Positions 11,036 to 21,204 of a stretch of 64,000 bases of DNA are shown here, in pieces (the first letter of the stretch is position 1; each line of letters begins with the position of its first letter). The position numbers and the translations under genes were made by a program. Origin of the DNA: Ditylenchus dipsaci (Eukaryota > Nematoda > Chromadorea > Rhabditida > Anguinidae). The stretch is taken from positions 186,001 through 250,000 of the forward strand of contig SADC01000146.1 of NCBI GenBank assembly GCA_004194705.1, in the 5' to 3' direction. The notes beneath the pieces were generated by a model. It was not told where the DNA came from. It worked only from the letters and a program-made list of their open reading frames with translations, and ran no database searches.

Positions 11036-11122
11036 ATCCGCAGTGGTCTTGATTTACCCTGGATGTAAAAAATCTTTTGGGTGTTCTCTCGGTTCATTTT
11101 GGAGTCCAGTACGCAAATGCAG

Positions 11123-11437
11123 TCAACTCTCTCCTTGGAAACTTGGCAATTGACATGGCTGAGAGAACATCTGACTGGGAGAAAACTGGCCCATTTGATG
11201 GAATGATGGCCACGGATAGAGCTGGACTGGAGAACATGGATACACAATCATATTCTGCTGATGAGGATAATTTGCCCTTACTGGAAACTGATACTGGTGA
11301 ACTTGGTACGGATGAATAGCCGGATGCATTGGATAGCTACTTATTCTCCTCGGTGTGGGACCATAAGATGTCGGAAGATTTTGCCACTCCTGCCATGGAC
11401 CACCATTGAAGTATTGATGGGCACTTTGATCGACCAT
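11123..11437 (-). CDS. Possible exon, Q/P/Y-rich protein of unknown family
   Basis: The minus strand is open for 104 codons with a biased composition (Pro, Gln, Tyr, Trp, His), for example NGGPWQEWQNLP and SSYPMHPAIHPYQVHQ. The plus strand is also open across most of it (11,077-11,319), so openness alone proves nothing. No family was recognised. Either strand could be an exon of a host gene caught between repeats, or neither. Confidence 0.25.
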   Translation of the reverse strand: MVDQSAHQYFNGGPWQEWQNLPTSYGPTPRRISSYPMHPAIHPYQVHQYQFPVRANYPHQQNMIVYPCSPVQLYPWPSFHQMGQFSPSQMFSQPCQLPSFQGES

Positions 11438-11479
11438 TTTAACTGAAAATTATGACTTGAAAGGAGTAAATGTATAAGG

Positions 11480-11920
11480 TTGCAGAGCTCGCTCATGCTA
11501 TCGAAATATTCCACAGGCACAAGATTTTACAAGAGTTGGGTTGAAAAAAAATTGAGATGCGGCAAGATCTTCTATCTAACCGATAGAACGAACTCCAAGC
11601 CCCCAAGCTCCCTGCGCCCCTTCGGGGGCGCAGGGGGCTTGAGAGTTAGAGATGCGCGCTTTACCTTAGACAACTCACTTACTTTAGACATGATTCCGAG
11701 CAAGACTCATGAGCAAAAATACATAAAGAAGCTCTTTTTGCCCAGCGCCAGTATTCAAAACGGGGTAGCATACCATAAAACCAATTATTTTCTGGTCGTC
11801 CACGTACCCTTTTATGGTGGATTGCCTTGGGGACCAAGGCAAATAGTCAAATGTTGGTCAAAATGTTTTTTTTTCGAAAAATGGTCGGCCGCCGCATAAA
11901 AACATGTTTTCTATGGACGC
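11480..11920. mobile_element. Nested-hairpin-core element, diverged copy
   Basis: The core is at about 11,590-11,730, with the perfect stem CCCTGCGCCCCTTCGGGGGC and the outer arm AGAGATGCGCGC. CTCTTTTTGCCCAGC and then CTTGGGGACCAAGGC follow on the right. The left half of the core has lost its first hairpin. Confidence 0.7.
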
Positions 11921-12377
11921 CTGACGATTGGATACACTTTTAATCCCTTTTATCGCTACATTATATTTTTATGATCTGAACTCAGGCGAAAAATAGCCAA
12001 CTCTACATTAGGATAAACTCAAACATGTTCTGCGAACTTTTTATAATTAAAAAAACACGTTTGAGTCCGTCCTAACCTACGCTGGCCTACCCTAAGCCTA
12101 GGCTCGGCCTAAGCTTTAAGTACCTAAATGTAAACCAAAAATACCACAGTAGGTCCAAAATAAGTGCTATATGGATTCTAGATAGGGGTGGTACCAATTA
12201 CCATGGTTTGGTGAGACTAAAAAGAGGTTTTATTATATCCAATCCCACCACTTTTATAAAATTCAGTAATTTAGTGTATCCATCGGTGTATCCAATCGTC
12301 AGTGTATCCAATCGGTGTATCCAATCAGTTTTTGTATCCAATCGGTGTATCCAATCAGTTTTTGTATCCAATCGGTG
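11921..12377. mobile_element. TIR element with GTGTATCCAATC words
   Basis: GACGATTGGATACAC near 11,925 is inverted at about 12,285-12,300. Five further copies of GTGTATCCAATC or TTTGTATCCAATC follow to 12,377, where a GGGAC-type element is inserted. A TTAGGC-like stretch (CCTAAGCCTAGGCTC) lies inside at about 12,091-12,105. Confidence 0.6.
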
Positions 12378-12380
12378 TTA

Positions 12381-12520
12381 GGCCCATTCATACTCCCGCG
12401 GGACACGGGACAAATCGTGTCCCGTGACTTTTGTCCCGCGGGACAAAATTGTTGTAGCACGGGACGCTTAAAAATTATACCTAAATTTTGTCCCGTGTCC
12501 CGCGGGAGTATGAATGGGCC
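12381..12520. mobile_element. 140-bp foldback with CGGGAC words and TTA duplication
   Basis: GGCCCATTCATACTCCCGCG and its complement bound a nearly perfect foldback rich in GGGACA and GTCCCG. TTA stands on both sides (12,378-12,380 and 12,521-12,523). A 3-bp TWA duplication is what PIF/Harbinger elements make, so that class is suggested. A larger relative is at 37,133-37,490. Confidence 0.75.
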
Positions 12521-12609
12521 TTATACGTTTCTAGCTGCTAAAACGTCAAAAAAACACCATTTTGGGTGTTTCGGGAAGAGGACATATAAGGGAGTCCGGC
12601 TGGATATCG

Positions 12610-12705
12610 GGCAAACTTTTTTTAGTCACAATTTCACTTTTTTCTGTCACAGATTTACTTTTTTGTCACAGATTTCCTCATTTCTGTCACAGATTTGATT
12701 CTCAA
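12610..12705. repeat. CTGTCACAGATTT word field
   Basis: Four copies of a 17-18 base unit (TTTCTGTCACAGATTT and variants) occur in tandem. No ends were found. Confidence 0.6.
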
Positions 12706-12839
12706 CACGAAATCAACTGTTTTCAATTTTTTTTGTGTGAAATTCAGGGGTGGGCAAAGACCAGATGGCTCAGGAGACACTCCGAGATGGCCAAAAGGCC
12801 AAAATAATTAATTTTAACACAACTTCACCCTGAACCACT

Positions 12840-13045
12840 CAAAACTGGGGTAAGCACCATCTGGCCAGGTATATGCTGTGGATGACCTAAAAAAATCAAA
12901 ATTTTCCTGCCCAGGTGGATATCCAGCTGGATGACCAGAAAAATTGAAATCGCTCTTCTTGACTTATCAAACACGATTCACCGCACAATTTTGCATATGA
13001 TAGCGTGGTTTGTTTTGAATTGGTCCCTTTTGATTCGATTTCCCG
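12840..13045. repeat. Unit of the dispersed 160-bp GGTGGATATCCACC repeat
   Basis: GCCCAGGTGGATATCCAGC, then ATGATAGCGTGGTTTG, match the tandem units at 62,120-62,575 and the inverted ones at 60,855-61,060. The open frame crossing this unit is not taken as a gene. Confidence 0.65.
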
Positions 13046-13298
13046 CCTTGATTTTATCGGGCATGCCCCTTCAAATAAAAATTGTAGAGTCAGGCTTGAA
13101 GGAAGCGAGAATGTTGGACAGAAAGACGGCCATCAGCCATGGGTGTCACTTACCCAACTGGCGGAATTATATGCAAAAAAGTGAAGGAACCCTGAAAAGA
13201 CACGTTTTCTAGAGTAACTCTAGTTTTGTATTGAGCGCAGTTGTTGCACTCTTGTACCATGAAAACTATGAAACAAGTTATTGTTGCTGGAAAATTAA

Positions 13299-13512
13299 TA
13301 CCGTATTCACTCTAATAGATCCCCTGAAAGATCTATTTTTCGACTTACATCCAGAAGGGAGTGGCTCTAGTAGAGAATATCTGTAATTTGGGTGAAAAAC
13401 CCAAACCGGAAAAACCGGAAACGGTGGATCTCGTCGTAGTTAAAATAAGTGAACTAAACAGCTCTGGAAAATCTTTATATTATTAGAGAGATCTATTTGG
13501 GAGAATACGGTA
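13299..13512. mobile_element. CCGTATT-family MITE
   Basis: TACCGTATTCACTCTAAT at the left and AGAATACGGTA at the right bound the element. The interior has AGATCCCC/AGATCT words and a GGTGGATCTCGTCGTAGT stretch. Confidence 0.8.
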
Positions 13513-13738
13513 TTTATGTACCAAACAGCCTGTTCAGGCGACAATCAGCTTAGCTTAGGAATAATTGAAAAAAATCAGCAATAAATAAATAAAATTCTCA
13601 CCTTTTACAAGCAGGGATAAAAATTGGGACTTTGGCGACGCAATTCGCCAATATCGTGTTCAAAGTCATAGGTAAAAATCTTAAAAACGACAGCAAAAAG
13701 TGAAAAGGCCAATTGATAGAAGGATAAAAGTTAGCGTA

Positions 13739-13927
13739 TACAGTAGACGCTCGATATAACGTTTCGTTCGATATAACGTTTCGCTCGATATAACGTCACG
13801 AGAAATCACCAATTCGGTCAGCTTTGACTAAAATTTAGTCAAATGAACGCTCGATATAACGTCCGCTCGTTATAACGTCCCATTTCGGCCGGTCCCTTGA
13901 GGGACGTTATATCGAGCGTCGACTGTA
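13739..13927. mobile_element. Pogo/Tigger-like MITE with CGATATAACG words
   Basis: TACAGTAGACGCTCGATATA and its complement (ending GTCGACTGTA) bound it, with TA on both sides. CTCGATATAACGT is repeated six times and GGCCGGTCCCTTGAGGGA lies near the right end. Confidence 0.85.
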
Positions 13928-14067
13928 CAGTCGAAACTCGTTACAAGTACACACATTCTATGGCTCATTTGGATTTTTGATTAAAATCGCTCATAGAATT
14001 TGATAACATTTGATTTCGATGGCCTTTGGCCGGTCCCGGAGTGTCTTTAGATCGAGTTTTGACTGTA
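13926..14067. mobile_element. Second pogo/Tigger-like MITE, abutting the first
   Basis: TACAGTCGAAACTCGTTACA and its approximate complement (GATCGAGTTTTGACTGTA) bound 142 bases. It shares its first TA with the preceding element, so one of the two inserted at the end of the other. Confidence 0.75.
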
Positions 14068-14338
14068 GCATCTGAAATTTGCAGCGATAGATAATGTGCT
14101 GGTGTGCTTTTTACTTGAGCTAAATTTTCATCTATCAATTTTCCTTGAAAAAGCTGGTCAAAATAAATCAGGGTCTGATTTTGACTCGTGTTTAAATTGA
14201 CACGTATCCAAAAAAATCAAAATTTTCGATAGTGGTCAAGGCTGAGTCTTATCTCAGCAACTTAAGCCTGAGCGACCCACTTGTTTTGTGATCACGGCTA
14301 GAAATTTTAATTTTATGACTTTTTTCAGGTTAATAATG

Positions 14339-15495
14339 GTCAACCGATTCCAAGTTGCGATTGCATTTCGATTGCGGCATCTTTAGTGGAGTATAATTTC
14401 TTCACTGGTGTTTTGTCCAATGACGCTTGGTATGTTTTAAATTAAGAAATTTAGAAAGTGTTAAGCTGATTATAGTGACCGCGCCGTCCTACGCCGTCCT
14501 AATTTTTTTATCGCCGTCCTGCATTTTAACCATATTTTTCATTATGAACAGCTTTTTTTATTTTACAACATGTAATCAGTTTTTATTTTTTTACTTAATT
14601 TCGGGCGACCGTCCAAGTTTTCTTTCATTTTTATTTCAAAAAATGGGGCCGTCTTAATTTAACCGACTTTTTTGAAAATTTTGTGTAAAATCAGGACGGC
14701 TTCATTTTTTTGAAAGAAAAGTAAAAGAAAACTTGGACGGTCGCCCGAAAATTAAGTAAAAAAATAAAAACTGATTACATGTTGTCAAGTAAAAAAAGCT
14801 GTTCATAATGAAAAATATAGTTAAAACGCAGGACGGCGATTGAAAAAATTAGGACGGCGAAGGACGGCGCGGTCACTATGGTGCTGATGAGTGTATGCTG
14901 CTTGCTGCTTGGTTGTACGCGTTTCTTGAAGCTGGTCTTGATGTCTTGGTAATCAAATTTTGATTTTACGTTTTCTCATTTATTCTATTTATTTCAGGAA
15001 GAAGATTTCAACGCAGATGTGAACCAAGCCAGGCAGGTTTGTGCCTTTTTCTGCACTGCTTATAGTCCAAAGTAAATGCGCAAATAGTGATTGATGCCAA
15101 ATATCTTCCAAAAGTGTCGATCAAACTATGTTTTATACTTCATTTACTATGGCTTGACTATGCAGACTGTTCAAATTTATAAATCAGTTTGAGCCAGTGT
15201 TTGCATGACATCGTTTTGTATCCTTCTACCTGACTCGTCGAGAAGAGACCAGTTTTCGCGCATGTGATAGAAGCTGCTTTGATGCTCCGTGAGAGACCTA
15301 ATGCTGAGGCTAACATTTCTACCTCATCAACCGAATTGTAAGCTCTTGTAATTTTTTAAGAAGTCTGCTCCTAAAATATTGCTGATTATTTTCAGATCGA
15401 TGGGGCTTTGCCTGCGCTTTGAAAGAAGATGATTAATTAATGAGTTTTCTTTGTTGCGTACATCTCTGTTGTTGTTGGCTGAACTGTATGAATAA
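14339..15495 (+). CDS. Unidentified gene, 3' portion, candidate exons
   Basis: Several stretches look like real exons but match no family I recognise. After the acceptor TTTTTCAG at 14,338, a 91-base exon (14,339-14,429) reads VNNGQPIPSCDCISIAASLV, then EYNFFTGVLS, and ends at a GTATGT donor. A second (about 14,880-14,952) reads GADECMLLAAWLYAFLEAGL then DVL, before GTAATC. A third (15,000-15,036, after TATTTCAG) reads EEDFNADVNQARQ. A possible fourth near 15,258-15,345 reads HVIEAALMLRERPNAEA, followed by a short end after TTTTCAG at 15,395. AATAAA at 15,491 would serve as polyadenylation signal. The MITE at 14,472-14,879 lies against the second candidate exon. Phases between exons are not fully reconciled, so the model is uncertain. 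Confidence 0.45.
14472..14879. mobile_element. 408-bp palindrome with GCCGTCCT words
   Basis: ATAGTGACCGCGCCGTCC and its complement bound two arms of about 190 bases that match almost base for base. GCCGTCC or GGACGGC recurs near both ends. The same ATAGTGACCGCG start occurs at 63,341, with GGCCGTCC words. Clear target duplications were not found. Confidence 0.85.
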
Positions 15496-15609
15496 AGTTG
15501 ATTATCCTATTCAGTCTTCGGTTAAATTTTTCTTTGGTTCCTGATTGCTTTTAAGTTTGATATTTATTGATTTTTTTTCGGTGCAATTTGATCCTAGTTA
15601 ACATCATAG

Positions 15610-15745
15610 GGGCGCCCGTCTGACGAAGACGGCCGCGGCCGTCCCGTCCCGTCCGGACGGTCTAGCAATTGGGTTAACAAATATGGACGGTCTTCTTTCT
15701 AAAACATAAATGGACGGACAAGGACGGTCGACCAACCAGGTGAAG
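15610..15745. repeat. GACGG/CCGTC word field of a hAT-like element
   Basis: Repeated CCGTCC, GGACGG and GACGGTC words in both orientations directly precede hAT transposase remains, as in the other word-type elements. Confidence 0.65.
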
Positions 15746-15749
15746 GTAA

Positions 15750-16153
15750 TTCCACCTACTCACTTGCAATGGCTCAGGCTGCTATGGAACGCTTCACTAG
15801 GAAAATAGATATTTATCCACCAGAACTGACTTTTCACACCATCATGTTCAATCAATAAGAAGTTGGCTGTTGTGGTCTATTTTTGGATCCTATCACCCAT
15901 TCACAGCTTAAGGACATCTGCAGTAAAGTGCCTGGATTTAACTAAGGTACCACTACAACAGGCTTTATGGTGTTATTTTATTATGTTTTAGTTATTTGCA
16001 AACCTCGTTCCTTGGCCATTTAATTTTAGCCGTGCAAGTGAATAGTTCTGCCAGTGAACGGGCATTCAAAGAGCTTCGGTCAAGTATCGACGATTACACA
16101 AGAAACAAACTGGAACCAAAGAGCATAGCAAACCTGATTATGTTAAGAAAATA
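15750..16153 (+). pseudogene. hAT transposase C-terminal remnant
   Basis: The last 40 codons (16,033-16,153) encode NSSASERAFKELRSSIDDY then TRNKLEPKSIANLIMLRK and a stop, the C-terminal hAT dimerisation motif. The stretch upstream (from about 15,750) has broken frames that could be older transposase sequence, but I could not align it. The element has GACGG words on its left; its right end is cut by the element at 16,201. Confidence 0.8.
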
Positions 16154-16200
16154 ATTAACGATTAGTTCATCGTTGTTCATCGTAGTGAAGATTTGTTGTT

Positions 16201-16450
16201 GAAATTTCGGCGCTACTATAGAATCCCCCCACCCCAAAAATCCGACTTTTTAAAATTGCTGTAACTACCCTTGCAAACAACAAGTTTAGGCTTAGCCCTT
16301 AGGCTTGGGGTAGGCCAGCGTACGGAAGTTGTGACTAACAAAGAGTTTACGCATATTTTCCGGGGTCTGGGACATAAATTTGGGTAGTCTTTACTTAAGT
16401 TTTAGAAGGAAAAATGGGGGGGGGGTATTCTATAGTAGGGTGGAAATTTC
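16201..16450. mobile_element. Short C-run TIR element
   Basis: GAAATTTCGGCGCTACTATA then CCCCCC at the left, and the complement of GAAATTTCCACCCTACTATA after a G-run at the right. Same family as 34,407, 35,563 and 39,821. A TTAGGC-like stretch lies inside (16,286-16,312). Confidence 0.75.
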
Positions 16451-16549
16451 AATGACTTAGGACATCACAAATAATGCACTGTCATCACTGTCAGCCGATA
16501 AAAGGGTTAAGAAACGAAAAAAAGTAGAGTGAAACAGAGAAAATATAAT

Positions 16550-16685
16550 GAAGTAACGAAACCTTCAAAAACCTATAAAACACCTATAAAAAACCTATAA
16601 AAATACCTATAAAATTACAAGTAAATTTTATAGGTTCAAAACGCCAGAAAAATTGTCAGAAATTGTCATTTTATAGGTTTTGCGT
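16550..16685. repeat. AACCTATAAA word field
   Basis: AACCTATAAA or its complement recurs about seven times, with both orientations near the ends. This is the organisation of the hAT-type word fields; no terminal repeat was confirmed. Confidence 0.5.
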
Positions 16686-16759
16686 ACTATGGTAATTACC
16701 GTTAAAACTCTTGACTTCCGGTTTATGTTTGACTTGTTGTTACCGCTATTGCTTTCAAG

Positions 16760-16855
16760 AAGTGGTGTATAACGCTCTGGCTCATGCTCCGAGCCAGAGC
16801 GAGAATTTTTAAACTCAGAGCAAGAGCGGAACAGAAATATAAAGACTTAAAAGGT
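16760..16855. repeat. Relic of the GAGCCAGAGC hAT-like family
   Basis: GCTCTGGCTC, GAGCCAGAGCGAG and CAGAGCAAGAGCGGA repeat the word of the complete element at 61,662-62,114. GTGGTGTATAACGCTCTGGC resembles its end. Confidence 0.65.
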
Positions 16856-16923
16856 TTGTAATTAATTCGAACATTTTTCTACGAAACGACTGCAGTTTTG
16901 CTGGATCTTTCATGCACTATCAA

Positions 16924-17209
16924 AACCAAGTGGTCATCCACTTGGATCAAGATTTGTTATATAGAAATACGTTTTTGGGTTCCAAAACTTGTTTTCTGCG
17001 ATAATTAGAGCATTCTAAAGATGGTTTCACGGTGCTAAAATAAAGTTTTGAGGGCATTTTTGCAATTTTCGTAAATCGTGCAAAACGTAGTTTCACCACT
17101 GCCAAACCATCTTTAGAATGTTCGAATCAGTGAAGAAAACAAGTTCTGAAACCCAACAGCGTAATAATTTTTTGTTGAACCAAGTGAACGATCATTTGGT
17201 CCAGTTGGT
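16924..17209. mobile_element. CCAAGTGG-family MITE
   Basis: AACCAAGTGGTCATCCACTT and a degenerate inverted copy bound a foldback in which GATGGTTTCACGGTG pairs with CACTGCCAAACCATC. Six more copies or partial copies lie in the window. Confidence 0.8.
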
Positions 17210-17352
17210 ACATACCTAGACACTTCCACCTGAGTACCGATACCTGGTCAGTGCCTCGCTACTACCACCTGAGTACTACTTTCTCAGTGTAACCACCTCA
17301 ACACTACCACTACGGTACACAAAACTACTTTTAAACTGGTGTTCTTGTTAGT

Positions 17353-17605
17353 TACCGTATTTCCTCTAATATAAGCCCCCCCCCTCTAATACAAGCACCC
17401 CCTCAACTTTGAGGGTCTGTATCTCAGAGTAGAGTAATATTTCGCAAAGCTGTTTGACAGTTTTCATAACTCTCACGAGCTTTACCGATTCTACTTTTTT
17501 AGATTTTGGTTGAGCACCCAAAAATCTCGAAATCGAATTCCAAATTTTCCAATTTTTGGGATCGAAAAATAGAAGCCCGGGGCTTCTATTAGAGGAAATA
17601 CGGTA
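17353..17605. mobile_element. CCGTATT-family MITE
   Basis: TACCGTATTTCCTCTAATAT and its complement bound 253 bases; the interior has TGGTTGAGCACCCAAAAATC as in the other copies. Confidence 0.88.
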
Positions 17606-17818
17606 AGTGGCTGTTTCAAGGGTACTTGTTTACTTCGAGGGCTCCTGCATGCTTACAAACGCGTTTTTACTAAAGTGACTGACTGCTTAGATACCACAAA
17701 AGACTAAGATTCATATTTTGACACAATTGTTTGACATTATCTTAATTTGCACTGGCCTAGTCTAAGCCTAAGGATTTGCGGGATGTGCGGGAAAACCACC
17801 GGGATTCAAACCTGTAAC

Positions 17819-18328
17819 TATACTTGGGCGTAGGATTGAAATCCCATGGGATTCCGGGATTGGAATCCCAGAAATTTTGGAAATCCAAATCCAAAATCCC
17901 AAACTTTCATAGTCCGAAATCCAAAATCCCACCGGTTCACATTTCGAAAATCCCAAATTATCCCAAAATCCCCAAATAAATTTATTTAGTCTCGAAACTA
18001 AATTTTTTTTATTTCACATGACTTTTGTGTGTGTGTGTTTTTTTTTGAAACAACAACAAAAGGGGCAGCTCGATCCGAACACCGCAGAAAAGCTAATATT
18101 TTTGAGCAAAGCTCTCGAGTACGTTAACTTCTCGTATTGATTGTTTTTGTTGTTTGAAATTGATTAAAATCGTTGGATAGTTATAAACTGTTTGAATTTG
18201 AAAAAAAATCCCAAATCCAACTGGGATTCCCAGAATTTTAGAAATCCCAATCCAAAAATCCAAAATTTAAAATAATTTCATAAATCCCAATCCCAAATCC
18301 CAAAAAAAAACAAGAATGCCCAAGTATA
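17819..18328. mobile_element. hAT element with AATCCC words and 8-bp duplication CCTGTAAC
   Basis: TATACTTGGGC and GCCCAAGTATA are the ends. CCTGTAAC flanks the element on both sides (17,811-17,818 and 18,329-18,336). Both subterminal fields consist of AATCCC, AAATCCCA or GGGATT repeats (17,830-17,975 and 18,205-18,305). A hAT transposase tail lies between them, so this is an internally deleted hAT copy. Confidence 0.92.
18064..18140 (+). pseudogene. hAT transposase last 25 codons
   Basis: The frame reads LDPNTAEKLIFLSKALEYV then NFSY and a stop: the end of the hAT dimerisation domain. The rest of the gene has been deleted from this element. The tail is clearly related to the one at 10,600-10,804. 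Confidence 0.82.
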
Positions 18329-18341
18329 CCTGTAACCCTTA

Positions 18342-18493
18342 ATATGGTCACGAAGATGAAAGTGCTCCACCTATAGAGCACCACCATGACAACCAACATC
18401 AAGGACATCACAAGCTTATGGACCCCGTTATGGAGGTCGTAATGCAGGACCAGAGCATTATTTGGACCACCACACGGAAGCTACAAGAATAAA
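18342..18493 (+). pseudogene. Possible His-rich 3' coding remnant
   Basis: A frame open from about 18,342 reads YGHEDESAPPIEHHHDNQHQ then GHHKLMDP and ends at a stop by 18,491. A neighbouring frame reads AYGPRYGGRNAGPEHYLDHH. AATAAA overlaps the stop region. The hAT copy at 17,819-18,328 would have cut this unit from anything upstream. No family recognised; it may be only low-complexity sequence. Confidence 0.22.
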
Positions 18494-18494
18494 G

Positions 18495-18969
18495 TAAATG
18501 TTCAATTAAATGAAATTATTCGTACTTGTGGCTAGATAAACATAACTTACAAGACTTATACATTATTCAATACACTTCTTGGATATTTTAACAGTTTGAT
18601 CCACCGATTCAATGCACTAATCTGATCAGATTTAAAAATAATAATTCAGAATTTTATGTTACATTCAAAACTCTATTTAAAAACACCCTAAAAATTTTGT
18701 TCTCGCTCACGGTCTGACGCAGCCCGTCTGAACCGACCAAGTCACGAGTTTTGCCTATGCAACTTAAAGAGGTAGACGACGCCAATTTTTTTAAACAAAT
18801 TAATTTAATTTCATGTGAAAAAGAAAGAGCAGATAACAAGCTTTCGAATAAAATATCATTGAGGTATTAATGACAATCGTATAAAAAAAAATTTGGCTTA
18901 AAGAAATGATTGTGTTTTTTTTTCGAAAACGTTGTTCATAAAAAACGAACCAAAAAAATGGCTCAAATT
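18495..18969. other. AT-rich stretch, nothing recognised
   Basis: No exon, terminal repeat or tandem repeat was seen on either strand. Confidence 0.4.
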
Positions 18970-19830
18970 GTTTTACCCTGTCAAATTATTTATTTATAAC
19001 GCCAAATTAATTTTTACCCCACCAATTTGAATTCTGAGTAATATTTGTTTATCCCGTCAAATCATTTATTTACCCGCCAAATTATTCATTTACCCCGCCA
19101 AATTTGAATTTACCCCACCAAATTCAAATTTTTAGTCAAATATTGCAGCAAATTTTGCGGAAATTCGAATTTTATGGTCAAAAAAAACTTGGATCGCCCA
19201 GAATCCCACCCCGGAATGGCCAGAAGCCACTGAAAGTTTTTTTTTCGGGGCTTTACTAAAGGGGAGGGGGGGGGGTAAATTTTGCGAAAATTCGATAGGG
19301 CAGATCAGAATTCCAGTCAGATGGGCTTAATCGCTCAAAATTTCGCCCTGAACCATCTCAACCATCTTAAACCACCTAAACCATCCAAACCAGTATCTAA
19401 TCCCCTAAATCCGTGCTTAGGGTGGCTTAAGATGATTGAAAAGTTTCAGGTGGAATTTAATTTAGAGCGATTAAGCCCATCTGACTGGAATTCTGATCCG
19501 CCCTATCGAATTTTCGCAAAAAGTTGACCCCCCCCCTATTAGTAAACCCCAAAAAAAAACTTTCAGGGGCTTCTGGCCATTCCGGGTGGGATTCTGGGCG
19601 ATCCAAGTTTTTTTGACTATAAATTCGAATTCCCGCAAAATTTACTGCAATATTTGACTAAAAATTTGAATTTAGTGCGGTAAAAATTTAAATTTGGCGT
19701 GGTAAATGAATAATTTGGCGGGGTAAAAAAATGATTTGGCGGAGTAAACAAATATTTTGCTCAGTTTTCAAATTTGGCGGGTAAAAAATTAATTTGGCGG
19801 GGTGAATAAATAATTTGGCGGGTGAAATTA
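18970..19830. mobile_element. 860-bp palindrome with TTTACCCCGCCAAATT words
   Basis: The left (18,970-19,340) and right (19,480-19,830) arms are inverted copies. Each starts with a field of ACCCCGCCAAATTA or TAATTTGGCGGGGT units and continues with GGATCGCCCAGAATCCCACC and a C-run or G-run. The loop has CCATCTCAACCATC repeats. A fragment of the same word field is at 29,795-29,860. Confidence 0.85.
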
Positions 19831-19844
19831 CTTACAGCCATACA

Positions 19845-20095
19845 AAATATGTGCGAAAAAGTGTAAAAACGACATTTTCAGTTCACGTTTTGTTTCAGTT
19901 CACGTAGTTCACGTTCAGTTTTAGGTCAATATGATTTTCGGAATATTCTTTTGAACTTTTGCTTAACACTCGAAAAGCCTTATTTCGGCTCAATTCAAAG
20001 CATCAGCTGGTGTAGTTTTTTTTCTCTGTAGAATGGTATGCATCGTAAACTGAAAAATGACGTTTTTACAAATCTTCGTGCAATTTTTTGCATAA
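19845..20095. repeat. Inverted repeat with GTTCACGTTTT words
   Basis: GTGTAAAAACGACATTTTCA at about 19,861 is inverted at about 20,050-20,072. GTTCACG recurs at 19,881-19,915. A small decayed element is likely. Confidence 0.5.
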
Positions 20096-20224
20096 ACTAC
20101 GTTTTCGACCACTGGAATTCCCACCACATTCCTGTGTCAACCTCTTTCGGACATTTTAAAAAACTGTCACGAAGCTTTCGAAGTACTAATCACAATAGGT
20201 ATAACACAATAAGTATATTTCGGC

Positions 20225-20345
20225 ACTAATCACCCCGCCCAGCACCAAATGTTGCCTTGGCCCCGCCCCGCGCCCGGACTATTTTTTAATGCGCCGGCAC
20301 CACCCCACGCCCCGGGGTGCCCCAAATGCACCCCAAATGCACACA
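20225..20345. repeat. CCCCGCCC word field, first copy
   Basis: CCCCGCCC, GCCCCG and GCACC words form a GC-rich island in AT-rich DNA. AGCACCAAATGTTGCCTT and the following 70 bases recur in the same orientation at 20,999-21,075, so the two islands are direct copies of one subterminal region. Confidence 0.65.
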
Positions 20346-20607
20346 GCATAATAGGCACAAAGACGCCTCATGCAAGTTGAAAACTCAAAAAATATACAAA
20401 TCAGGGCGATTCACGGGACACGGTAAATTCATCCATAGTAAAATTCTTATTTGTTTATTCAGTATTGATCTATTTCTCTCGAAACAAAGCCTCACTACCA
20501 GGAAATTTACGCGCCCTTAAGAAGTAACCATCACTAGGTCCTCAAGATTAAGAATCACTAGTTTGAATACTGCTGTTTCTGTTCACTCTTTTGTTATATA
20601 TGAGAAA

Positions 20608-20643
20608 AAAGGCGCACATGTGCGCTTATTAGAGGAATACGGT
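20608..20643. repeat. End fragment of CCGTATT-family MITE
   Basis: GCACATGTGCGCTTATTAGA then GGAATACGGTA matches one end of the family only. Confidence 0.6.
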
Positions 20644-20984
20644 ATATCCCCCCTAAGCTGATTTTTAGAGTTTTTGTTCTCCCAAATGTCTCAAACATAA
20701 TTTAAATGCATGTTTAGCTTCATGGCTTGCTTAAAATGGAGGTGTGAGGTGCGATATGTGAGCAGTCCTGTTCATTTGATTCAGTGAATCGATATGCCAG
20801 AACAATTTAATCAAAATTCCGTGGATCAATTGATTCGCGGTGCGCACCAAGTCATGTAGCAGTTCCAAAGAATTTTTTAAACCTCTATTATGCTTCTACG
20901 CGATTTCTAAGGCGAATTTTTATTAAAACTTGAAAAAATTCAAGCCATGTTGCAAAGTTTTAAGAGAAGTTAAAAAAATCCCAG

Positions 20985-21163
20985 CGCCCCGCACCCCGCC
21001 CCAGCACCAAATGTTGCCTTCGCCCCGCGCACGAACTATCTTTTTCATGCCCCGCACCGCCCTACGCCCCGGGCGCCCGAATGCGCCTCGGCACCGCAGC
21101 ACGCCCCGGGGATGGCGAAGCGGTGCGGGCGCATTTGGGCCCGCAAGGGCGGACCCATCACTG
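20985..21163. repeat. CCCCGCCC word field, second copy, with hAT-like end
   Basis: GC-rich CCCCGC/CGGGGC/GGGCGC words end at GGCGGACCCATCACT, which reads AGTGATGGGTCCGCC on the other strand, a common hAT terminal form. It lies inside the 20,763-21,733 element. The long open frame here is a result of GC richness. Confidence 0.6.
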
Positions 21164-21204
21164 CTCAGGACCTACGCCGGAATTGCCAAAAAACCAAAAG
21201 AATT

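Noticed and set aside
11077..11319. Plus-strand open frame of 80 codons, acidic C-terminus
   Set aside because: It overlaps an equally open minus-strand frame, and no splice or family evidence favours it. Kept only as an alternative reading of 11,123-11,437.
12931..13212. 93-codon open frame on the plus strand
   Set aside because: Its first half lies in the dispersed 160-bp repeat; no family content in the second half.
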